Source: UBA9732 sp963609725 (GTDB lineage Bacteria; Spirochaetota; Spirochaetia; Sphaerochaetales; Sphaerochaetaceae). From it: a DNA stretch of 8,561 nt. Both the position numbers and the translations under genes were made by a program. The notes under the pieces are model-generated. The model was given only the letters and a program-made list of their open reading frames with translations, was not told the origin of the DNA and ran no database searches. The stretch covers positions 1 to 8,561 of the forward strand of contig CAVDLI010000071.1 of NCBI GenBank assembly GCA_963609725.1, in the 5' to 3' direction. Within the stretch, counting starts at the first letter, position 1; each line of letters opens with the position of its first letter. Shown here piece by piece: positions 1-5,149 of this stretch.

Positions 1-544
1 GAATTTCTCTGTCTGACAAAGAAGAAGTAGGCTCATCCATAATCAAAATTTTTAAGTTATGAGTAAGGGCCTTGGCTACTTCAACCATTTGTTGCTGTGC
101 AACCGGTATTTCAGAAGCATTTGCATGAATATCTACATTCATATCCATACTTTTAAGAAGATTTTCAGACTCTGAATACACTTTCTTGTAATCTATTCCA
201 AGACCTCTTTTTTTCCTTGGAAGATTATCAATAAAAATGTTCTCTGCAACACTGAGATATGGAACAAGATTAAGCTCTTGATAAATGATTCCAATGCCAA
301 GTGTCTTTGCATGTATAGGAGAGAACTTAGTTACAGGCTCTCCTTCTACAAGCAACTCTCCATCATCAGGAGTATATGCTCCTGCAAGAATTTTCATCAA
401 TGTAGATTTCCCTGCTCCGTTCTCTCCTAAGAGGACATGAACTTCTCCTTTTCTCAAATCAAAATTCACATCATCTAGCGCTCTGACTCCAGGGAAAACT
501 TTTGTAATATGCTTCATCTCAAGAAGCGTCTTTTCTTTATCCAT
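1..544 (-). CDS. Sugar ABC transporter ATP-binding protein (CUT2, RbsA/MglA type), C-terminus cut off
   Basis: This is the cytoplasmic ATPase that would power monosaccharide import with the binding protein encoded just upstream. The 181 visible residues cover most of a first nucleotide-binding domain: Walker A GENGAGKST at 40-48, Q-loop YQELNLVP around Q89, the signature region IPVAQQQMVEVAKAL at 146-160 (LSVAQQQ in most relatives) and Walker B LIMDEPT with catalytic E171. The PGVRALDDV start and VAQQQMVEVAKAL are typical of the duplicated, roughly 500-residue CUT2 ATPases, so about two thirds of the protein, including the second domain, lies outside the window. An in-frame TGA two codons upstream fixes the ATG at 544 as the first possible start. 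It has no strong Shine-Dalgarno, unlike its neighbours. The sugar cannot be read from the ATPase. Family assignment is firm; the permease gene presumably follows beyond the left edge. Confidence 0.95.
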   Translation of the reverse strand, partial: MDKEKTLLEMKHITKVFPGVRALDDVNFDLRKGEVHVLLGENGAGKSTLMKILAGAYTPDDGELLVEGEPVTKFSPIHAKTLGIGIIYQELNLVPYLSVAENIFIDNLPRKKRGLGIDYKKVYSESENLLKSMDMNVDIHANASEIPVAQQQMVEVAKALTHNLKILIMDEPTSSLSDREI

Positions 545-553
545 ATCTCAGCA

Positions 554-566
554 CCCAAATATTGGG
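554..566. other. Small inverted repeat just before the ABC ATPase start
   Basis: CCCAA and TTGGG flank ATA, giving a 13-bp odd palindrome that begins 9 bases upstream of the ATPase ATG, where a ribosome binding site would sit. The start has no GGAGG-like sequence. The GGG of this repeat is the only purine-rich stretch that could pair with 16S rRNA, and a short hairpin would hide it. It may lower translation of the ATPase relative to the binding protein. This is inference from position only; the stem is just 5 bp with a 3-nt loop. Confidence 0.25.
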
Positions 567-585
567 GACCATTGCTCTGTCTATT

Positions 586-670
586 GAGTTTTGCAACAGT
601 CCCAAATAATGTTTTCACGAGGTTTTTATAAGACTATCCCTTGTAAAGATTCAGTTGGTAAAAACCCCTC
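586..670. repeat. Intergenic repeat, copy A (between binding protein and ATPase)
   Basis: The sequence starts GAGTTTTGCAACAGTCCC and ends TAAAAACCCCTC. Inside it, GAGGTTTTTA (619-628) and TAAAAACCCCTC (659-670) are inverted arms around a 30-nt loop. Block CCTTGTAAAGATT (639-651) recurs with one mismatch in the 2864-2958 element at the same distance from its GAGG arm, and CAACAGTCCC (595-604) recurs on the minus strand at 1791-1800. This supports one repeat family. In the mRNA it lies between the binding protein and the ATPase, where hairpins often protect the upstream message. No T-run follows on the minus strand, so it is not a simple terminator. Confidence 0.5.
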
Positions 671-680
671 AAAAAAGAAA

Positions 681-1715
681 TTATCTGTTCTTAAGAGCTT
701 CAGGTCTCTCATCTGAAGCTACAAGGTTACTCTTGTCTACAATGGTAACTTCGCAAGCAATGTAACGAGGAACTTCTTCTCCATTAAGAGCCTTAATTGC
801 AGCAACAACAGAAAGATATGCTTGGTCATAAACATTTTGAGAAACAGTAAATGCTTCGTCACCATTCATGACAGCATTAAACTGTGGTTCCTGTACATCA
901 AAACCAGTTACAAGAACTTTGCCACTCATACCTGCAGCTTTAACAGCCTCAGCAGCACCTTCTGCTTGGTTTCCACCAACAGCAACAGCCGCAGCAAACT
1001 TGTCACCCCATTTTGTAATGTAGTCTTCAGTAACTCTGCGACCTTCATCAAACAGCCAGTTAGTAACAGCAGACTCAACAACGATATCTGGATACTCATT
1101 TTTGAAAACTTCCATTGCTGCTTTAATGCGCAAGTCACTTGTTGACTGTCCAGGAACACCTTCCATAAGAAGAACGTTTCCTTTTCCACCAATACGTTCT
1201 GCAACTTCGCGTGCAATAATACGTCCGGCTTCTTCATTGTCAATACCAACATATGTCAAATAATCAAGATCACTTGGCCCCATTGTGTTGTCATAGATAA
1301 CAGGAATTCCTGCGTTAATTAAGTCTTTAACAGGACCACGAACAGCTTCAGTGTTAGCAGGAGCAAGAACAACTGCATCAACTCCTGAAGTAATTAAATC
1401 TTCAAGAATTCTCTTTTGTTCTTCAACGTTATCGGCCTTGGAAGGAGTATAAGCAACTACATCAACACCAAGAGCCTCTCCAGCTTTCTTTGCAGCAATA
1501 ATATGAGATTCCCATACCGATATTGCAGCGCTCTTAACAACTACAGCTATTGTGTACTTTCTAGCTGGAGTTACTGTTCTACCAAAATCTGCAGCCTTTA
1601 CCATGCCGTCTGTACCTCTCATGGTTACAGCTGAGTCTTTCTCGCCCTGACCCTGTGCAAATATAGCAGAAAAAGCCATAAGCACAACCAAAATGACAGT
1701 TACAATTCTCTTCAT
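681..1715 (-). CDS. Periplasmic sugar-binding protein of an ABC transporter (RbsB-like, Peripla_BP_4)
   Basis: This exported protein of 344 residues should capture a monosaccharide in the periplasm and deliver it to the CUT2 transporter whose ATPase follows. The signal peptide is clear: MKR, a hydrophobic core to about residue 17, then SAIFA before QGQGEKD, so cleavage is probably after A20; no lipobox cysteine is present. The mature part follows the ribose-binding fold: TIAVVVKSAAISVWE (55-69), VDAVVLAPAN (112-121), GIPVIYDN (136-143), R196 in STSDLRIKAA, VGGNQAEGAAEAVKAAG (247-263), VTGFD (269-273) and Q293 in VSQNVYDQAY, the places where this family contacts the sugar. The start is set at ATG 1715 because AAGGAG lies 9 bases upstream; a frame extended 14 codons further would translate a 20-bp palindrome. 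Which sugar is bound is unknown; rhamnose is plausible only from the nearby rhaA. Confidence 0.93.
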   Translation of the reverse strand: MKRIVTVILVVLMAFSAIFAQGQGEKDSAVTMRGTDGMVKAADFGRTVTPARKYTIAVVVKSAAISVWESHIIAAKKAGEALGVDVVAYTPSKADNVEEQKRILEDLITSGVDAVVLAPANTEAVRGPVKDLINAGIPVIYDNTMGPSDLDYLTYVGIDNEEAGRIIAREVAERIGGKGNVLLMEGVPGQSTSDLRIKAAMEVFKNEYPDIVVESAVTNWLFDEGRRVTEDYITKWGDKFAAAVAVGGNQAEGAAEAVKAAGMSGKVLVTGFDVQEPQFNAVMNGDEAFTVSQNVYDQAYLSVVAAIKALNGEEVPRYIACEVTIVDKSNLVASDERPEALKNR

Positions 1716-1724
1716 TTTGACTTT

Positions 1725-1730
1725 CTCCTT
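1725..1730 (-). promoter_or_regulatory. Shine-Dalgarno that fixes the binding-protein start
   Basis: AAGGAG on the minus strand, 9 bases before ATG 1715. It selects this start over the ATG 42 bases upstream, which has no ribosome binding site and lacks a signal peptide at its N-terminus. Confidence 0.85.
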
Positions 1731-1744
1731 TTTTTGAAGTTTTT

Positions 1745-1764
1745 GAGGTTTTTGCAAAAACCTC
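1745..1764. repeat. Perfect 20-bp palindrome in the binding-protein leader
   Basis: GAGGTTTTTGCAAAAACCTC is a perfect inverted repeat with no spacer, centred about 40 bases upstream of the binding-protein ATG. Outer arms AAGTTTT (1737-1743) and AAAACTT (1771-1777) add a second, nested inverted repeat. The same TTTTGCAAAA core forms both ends of the 2866-2958 element. It could be a dispersed-repeat end, an mRNA hairpin or a binding site for a dimeric regulator; the recurrence favours the repeat reading. Confidence 0.75.
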
Positions 1765-1806
1765 TTTTGTAAAACTTTTATGTTAGATTAGGAACTGTTG
1801 AAAAAA
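1745..1806 (-). repeat. Intergenic repeat, copy B (upstream of binding protein)
   Basis: Read on the minus strand this begins TTTTTTCAACAGTTCC and runs to GAGGTTTTTGCAAAAACCTC. Blocks CAACAGT(T/C)CC, AAT, GTTTT-CA and GAGGTTTTT occur in the same order as in copy A (586-627), with 12 bases more between the first and last block. The two copies lie in opposite orientation on either side of the binding-protein gene. The alignment was made by eye. Confidence 0.4.
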
Positions 1807-1847
1807 TCTAAAGACTACAAATCAATAGTCCCTTTTCCCTTTTCTTC

Positions 1848-1872
1848 TAATTAGTAGTTTTTAATTAGTAGT
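1848..1872. repeat. 11-bp direct repeat across the aldo/keto reductase stop codon
   Basis: TAATTAGTAGT occurs at 1848-1858 and again at 1862-1872, 14 bases apart. The second copy contains the reductase stop codon. It looks like a small tandem duplication and has no evident function. Confidence 0.5.
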
Positions 1873-2845
1873 GGATATACTGCTTCATTGATCTGAAGAC
1901 ATCCATCAATTCTTGAGGAATTGGCTTGTCCCAACAGGAAAGCCCTGCCTTAAGTTGTTCTGGTGTGTCAAATGAAGCAATTGGAGTTGTTGGGATATCT
2001 TTATCACTTAAAACAAACATTAAAGACAAATCCATTAATGAATAAACTTTTTTGTCTTCAACAGCACAACCAATGTCATAAATCACATCGTTTATTGTGT
2101 TTTGATAAACATCTGTTACTGACGCTGGAAGATTTTCACCATTTCTTCTGCGAGTAAAATACCCTTTTGCAATTGACATAAATGCCATAGCATTCATTTT
2201 CTCTTGAGCCATATAATTGTGAGTTTCTTTGTCCATGCAGACGAGTGTTTTATCTTTCATTCCATAGAAGTTGACATCTGCAAGAGATATTAGAAGCTGA
2301 TTGCAAACAAAACCTTTGCTGCCTTTTCTTCTTGCGTATCCGGCAGCCTCTTTAATTCTGTTTAAGCTCCAGTTTGAACATCCATAATATCTAATCTTCC
2401 CGGCTTTTACAGCATCATCTAAAGTATCAATTATTTCAGATACTGGAACTTGAGGGTCATCTCTATGCAAGAAATAAAGATCAATGTAACTTGTATTCAA
2501 ATATGAAAGAGATTCGTCCAAATCTTTTGTAATATCAGACGCATGAACTCTAGAGATATTCATAGCTGTCCATTTTGGATGAGCTCCTTTTGTACAAAGA
2601 ACAATCTTTTCTCTATTTCCTGTCTCTTTGAACCACTGACCAATAATCTTTTCAGATGGGGAAGTCTTGCCCTCTGCCCAGTCTCCGTAGACATGAGCTG
2701 TATCAATGAAGTTTCCACCCAAATCCAAATACTGGCTTAGCTGATACTTGCTTTGTTTTTCATCCATTAAAGAACCATAATTAACAGTTCCTAAACAAAT
2801 TGGAGCAACATTCAAATCAGTATTATTAAATTTTTTTAATTCCAT
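1865..2845 (-). CDS. Aldo/keto reductase, NAD(P)H-dependent
   Basis: This is a soluble 326-residue (beta/alpha)8-barrel oxidoreductase that reduces an aldehyde or ketone with NAD(P)H. All four catalytic-tetrad residues are visible: D48 and Y53 in FIDTAHVYGDW, K86 in VLCTKGAH and H127 in LYFLHRDD. IRYYGCSNWS (151-160) and TTPIASFDTPEQL (286-298) are the usual barrel-end segments near the cofactor. Length is normal for the family. The ATG at 2845 has GAGGT 6 bases upstream. It follows the flavin oxidoreductase on the same strand after 127 bases that hold a repeat element, and is 149 bases before the binding protein. The substrate is unknown. A lactaldehyde reductase role would suit rhamnose breakdown, but no RhaD-type aldolase is present to make lactaldehyde; a keto-sugar or a product of the neighbouring ene-reductase-like enzyme is equally possible. 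Confidence 0.93.
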   Translation of the reverse strand: MELKKFNNTDLNVAPICLGTVNYGSLMDEKQSKYQLSQYLDLGGNFIDTAHVYGDWAEGKTSPSEKIIGQWFKETGNREKIVLCTKGAHPKWTAMNISRVHASDITKDLDESLSYLNTSYIDLYFLHRDDPQVPVSEIIDTLDDAVKAGKIRYYGCSNWSLNRIKEAAGYARRKGSKGFVCNQLLISLADVNFYGMKDKTLVCMDKETHNYMAQEKMNAMAFMSIAKGYFTRRRNGENLPASVTDVYQNTINDVIYDIGCAVEDKKVYSLMDLSLMFVLSDKDIPTTPIASFDTPEQLKAGLSCWDKPIPQELMDVFRSMKQYIHY

Positions 2846-2863
2846 AACATTACCTCAACATTA

Positions 2864-2958
2864 GAGGGTTTTGCAAAATAAGCCTTGTGAAGATTGGCAT
2901 TTAGCCTGCTAGTTTCTAAGTAAAGCTAAGAGCCATGAAGACAATTTTGCAAAAACCC
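2864..2958. repeat. MITE-like element with terminal inverted repeats (copy C)
   Basis: The ends are GGGTTTTGCAAAAT (2866-2879) and ATTTTGCAAAAACCC (2944-2958), inverted repeats differing by a single extra A. Each end is itself palindromic (TTTTGCAAAA). The interior contains further short inverted repeats (TTAGC/GCTAA) and block CCTTGTGAAGATT (2883-2895), shared with copy A at 19 versus 20 bases from GAGG. No open reading frame is inside. It fills most of the gap between the flavin oxidoreductase and the aldo/keto reductase, so it would be transcribed and could fold into a long hairpin. No target-site duplication is obvious. Confidence 0.6.
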
Positions 2959-2972
2959 AATTCCTTAAAAAA

Positions 2973-4340
2973 TTACCTTTTAAGAACTTCTTTCATATAA
3001 ATTGGAAGATAAACTTCTTGGTCACGCATGACACAGCCTGTAACAGTATGAGCTTTTTGAATGAGGTCATAACATTTATCGCAAAGCATGCAGCACTTGT
3101 CTCTGTGCATTACATTTTCATTCATGATGTCATTAGCAAAATTAGGATATGCAAATCCCTGACGGCCAAACCCTCCAATATCGAACCATCCCTCTTTAAC
3201 ACCACCGGCAGCAACATTGCCACCAAACTGTTCAAGCCAAGTAAGACCTGTGCATACGAAAATTCCACCAGGAACTTGAGCCTTAATGTCACGAGTAGCT
3301 TTTAGAAGATCAAAGACACCCTTATATGGATCTATCTCAGCTTCTGGTCCATCTTCGTGCTCTGCCAAACAACCTCTTCCATAAGGCTGATAGCGTGGCA
3401 TCATTGTTGACAAATCAATAAGTTTAACGCCTCGTTCAACCAACATATTGCAAAGTTTTACAGGCTCGGTGATATCTGGGGCCATTACGCCCTCTTCTTT
3501 TACCATTCCCCAACCATATGGATAAGGAATGCAGTCATAAGCATTCAGGCGTACACAAATATCAATACTATCTCCAAGCTTTTTTCTAATTCCGTCAATT
3601 ATGTCAAATAAGGCACGGGTTCTATTTTCAAAACTTCCACCAAATTTACCTGGACGAGTAAAAGCAGAAAGTAATTCTCTTAAGATATATTCATGACAAA
3701 CTTTAACATCAACAGAATCAAAACCAGCTTCTTTTGCATAAACTGCAGCATCAATGAAATTTTGGATAATTTCTTCAATCTTCTCGTCTGTTGCAACAAC
3801 TATATTTCCTGTATTTCCATCAATAGAACAATGAGAGTCTGCATAAGGATTACGAACAACTACAAGAGGAGTAGATTCCCATTTCTTATTATTAGATCTT
3901 CTTCCTGAATGTGTAAGCTGAACAACATTGTATGGTTTTCTTCCAAGTTTGTTTATTGCATGCTCATTGCTTTCTTTAACAAGACGACCAATCTCTTTGA
4001 CAGTATTATCTGCAAACTGCATTTGTAATGGGTTACATCTACCGTCTTCACTAACAGCAATTGATTCATACCAAAGAAGACCGGCGCCACCTTCTGCATA
4101 TCTTCTATAACGTCTAAAAATCAAATCAGATGGGGCTCCAATTTCTGTTCCATCAAAACCCTCAAGCGGTTGAATGCACAATCTATTAGGAATAATTTTT
4201 CCATCAAGGTTAATTGGTTCCTTTAGAATTGACATATCTTCAGATACGGGAAACTCGAGCCCTGCATTGTCCATAGCAGACTTAAAATCAGCAACAGTAT
4301 CGAATTTTCTAAAATTAAAAGGTTTAAGTACTTTTTTCAC
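2973..4340 (-). CDS. NADH:flavin oxidoreductase, Old Yellow Enzyme family, with cysteine cluster
   Basis: This is an FMN-binding TIM-barrel enzyme of the OYE/2,4-dienoyl-CoA reductase family, which reduces activated C=C bonds. Visible in the 455-residue form: YAEGGAGLLWYESIAV (81-96), QLTHSGRR (141-148, the flavin-side His), CHEYILRELLSAFTRP (215-230), FGGSFENRTRAL (233-244), CVRLNAY (262-268) and GGFGRQGFAYPNF (389-401, phosphate end). C417, C420, C423 and C436 form C-x2-C-x2-C-x12-C, close to the C-x2-C-x3-C-x11-C that binds 4Fe-4S in dienoyl-CoA reductases. Yet the protein stops 19 residues later and lacks their FAD and NAD domains. GTG 4340 is chosen because GAGGAGGG sits just upstream; the longer TTG-initiated frame has no ribosome site. 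About 35 extra residues precede the barrel. It is divergent from the GntR regulator and heads its transcription unit. The substrate is unknown. Confidence 0.9.
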   Translation of the reverse strand: MKKVLKPFNFRKFDTVADFKSAMDNAGLEFPVSEDMSILKEPINLDGKIIPNRLCIQPLEGFDGTEIGAPSDLIFRRYRRYAEGGAGLLWYESIAVSEDGRCNPLQMQFADNTVKEIGRLVKESNEHAINKLGRKPYNVVQLTHSGRRSNNKKWESTPLVVVRNPYADSHCSIDGNTGNIVVATDEKIEEIIQNFIDAAVYAKEAGFDSVDVKVCHEYILRELLSAFTRPGKFGGSFENRTRALFDIIDGIRKKLGDSIDICVRLNAYDCIPYPYGWGMVKEEGVMAPDITEPVKLCNMLVERGVKLIDLSTMMPRYQPYGRGCLAEHEDGPEAEIDPYKGVFDLLKATRDIKAQVPGGIFVCTGLTWLEQFGGNVAAGGVKEGWFDIGGFGRQGFAYPNFANDIMNENVMHRDKCCMLCDKCYDLIQKAHTVTGCVMRDQEVYLPIYMKEVLKR

Positions 4341-4345
4341 AAAAC

Positions 4346-4351
4346 CCTCCT
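4346..4351 (-). promoter_or_regulatory. Shine-Dalgarno that fixes a GTG start for the flavin oxidoreductase
   Basis: AGGAGG, within GAGGAGGG, lies 5 bases before GTG 4340. This is the strongest ribosome binding site in the window. The alternative TTG at 4400 has none and would place this perfect site inside the coding region. Confidence 0.85.
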
Positions 4352-4402
4352 CAAGCTCTTTAACTAGTTGAATTATTGAACAGTTTTTCTGAGATTGCAA
4401 GG

Positions 4403-4440
4403 ATTTTATAAAAAATTTTTCATTTATTATTAAAAATTTT
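4403..4440. promoter_or_regulatory. AT-rich two-part motif upstream of the flavin oxidoreductase (operator candidate)
   Basis: ATTTTATAAAAAAT (4403-4416) is followed 29 bases start to start by AAAAATTTT (4432-4440) and then CTATAC. The identical 14-mer and a second AAAAATTTT box occur at 8392-8427, upstream of the MFS-rhaA-araD operon. The core ATTTTATAAAAT is palindromic apart from inserted A residues. Here it overlaps the proposed -10 box and lies next to the GntR gene, so it could be that regulator's site. AT-richness makes chance similarity possible. Confidence 0.35.
4405..4433 (-). promoter_or_regulatory. Possible promoter of the flavin oxidoreductase series
   Basis: On the minus strand TTAATA (4428-4433) and TATAAA (4405-4410) are separated by 17 bases. 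The -10 matches at 5 of 6 and the -35 only at 4 of 6. Transcription would begin about 57 bases before the GTG. The region is so AT-rich that other -10 boxes can be drawn. Confidence 0.3.
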
Positions 4441-4453
4441 CTATACTAAACAT

Positions 4454-4481
4454 TTGACAAAATCATTTATCTATTTATCAT
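4454..4481 (+). promoter_or_regulatory. Promoter of the GntR regulator gene
   Basis: A perfect -35 TTGACA (4454-4459) and -10 TATCAT (4476-4481, 5 of 6) are spaced by 16 bases. The start of transcription would be near 4488, leaving about 14 bases before the ATG at 4502. It is back to back with the minus-strand promoter, so autoregulation is plausible. Confidence 0.6.
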
Positions 4482-4501
4482 AAAAAAGTACAGAGGTAGG
4501 G

Positions 4502-5149
4502 ATGACGAACGAAACACTAAGTAAAGTTGCATACAAAGAGCTCAAGAAACAAATTTTAGCAGGCGTTTACAAACCAGGTGAAAGACTTTTGCTTGACACA
4601 GTCTCCAAAGCGTTAAATATAAGCATGACACCGCTAAAGGATGCTTTTAGCAAGCTGGAATATGATGGTCTTGTTGAAACAATTCCAAGAAAAGGCGCCT
4701 TTGTTACAAAATTAAGCAAGACCGATTTTCAAGATTTTATAGAAATTAGAATTGCTCTCGAAACTTTTGCTATTGAACTTTTCTATAAGAAAGGCAACCA
4801 CAACATTGTGGGCATACAAGAATTAGAAGAAATTAACAGAAATGTTGCAAAAACTATAGAAGATGAAGACAAAACAGGTTTCATTCTTGCAGACATGGAA
4901 TTTCATCAAAAAATGGTTTCTCTTGCAGGTAACAGTAGATTAACAGATATGTTCTCGCGCTTTCCTCTAAGCAATTTCATTGTTCTTATGGGAAATGAGA
5001 TGACCAAAGAAGAAGGCCGTAAAGTTATTTCTCAACATGAAGCAATTATACAATCGCTCAAAAATATGAATAACTTAGAGGAGACCAAGCAATATGTTCT
5101 TGATAATATCACTGGTCTCCACGAAAAGCTTAATTTTGATTTCCAATAG
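4502..5149 (+). CDS. GntR-family transcriptional regulator, FadR/FCD subfamily
   Basis: This is a 215-residue DNA-binding repressor or activator that responds to a small ligand, probably a sugar or sugar acid from this pathway. Residues 6-70 form the GntR winged helix: VAYKELKKQILAG, KPGERLL, VSKALNISMTPLKDAFSKLEYDGLV and the wing IPRKGAFV. Residues 76-209 are an all-helical FCD ligand domain. D131 and H135 in ADMEFH and H179 in SQHEAI are expected metal ligands. The fourth His is not at its usual distance; H207 is about one turn late and N202 sits nearer the expected place. The recognition helix reads TPLKDAF where most relatives have TPVREAL. The ATG has GAGG 5 bases upstream. It is the only plus-strand gene, divergent from the flavin oxidoreductase and overlapping araD tail to tail by 20 bases. 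Target sites are inferred, not shown. Confidence 0.93.
   Translation: MTNETLSKVAYKELKKQILAGVYKPGERLLLDTVSKALNISMTPLKDAFSKLEYDGLVETIPRKGAFVTKLSKTDFQDFIEIRIALETFAIELFYKKGNHNIVGIQELEEINRNVAKTIEDEDKTGFILADMEFHQKMVSLAGNSRLTDMFSRFPLSNFIVLMGNEMTKEEGRKVISQHEAIIQSLKNMNNLEETKQYVLDNITGLHEKLNFDFQ

Noticed and set aside
619..670. Rho-independent terminator between the binding protein and ATPase genes
   Set aside because: The inverted arms are real but are followed by GTGAAAACA on the minus strand rather than a T-run, and the loop is about 30 bases.
822..1145. Plus-strand open frame inside the binding-protein gene, and other antisense frames such as 3018-3305, 3693-3908 and 6525-6788
   Set aside because: They lie opposite well-conserved genes, have no ribosome sites or recognisable domains, and their composition is that of reversed coding sequence.
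926..1252. Same-strand frame in another phase within the binding-protein gene
   Set aside because: It overlaps a clear Peripla_BP_4 coding region entirely and has a low-complexity Leu/Lys-rich translation.
1783..1830. Hairpins TTAGATT/AATCTAA (1783-1811) and GACTA/TAGTC (1813-1830) as a terminator after the aldo/keto reductase
   Set aside because: Stems are only 5-7 bp and AT-rich; the T-run is part of one arm. Not strong enough to call an intrinsic terminator.
2864..2958. Insertion sequence remnant
   Set aside because: No transposase-like frame, and the ends are too short to assign to a known IS family; kept as a MITE-like repeat only.
4341..4501. Riboswitch or small RNA in the divergent intergenic region
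   Set aside because: The region is very AT-rich, short leaders are predicted on both sides, and no known aptamer core was recognised.
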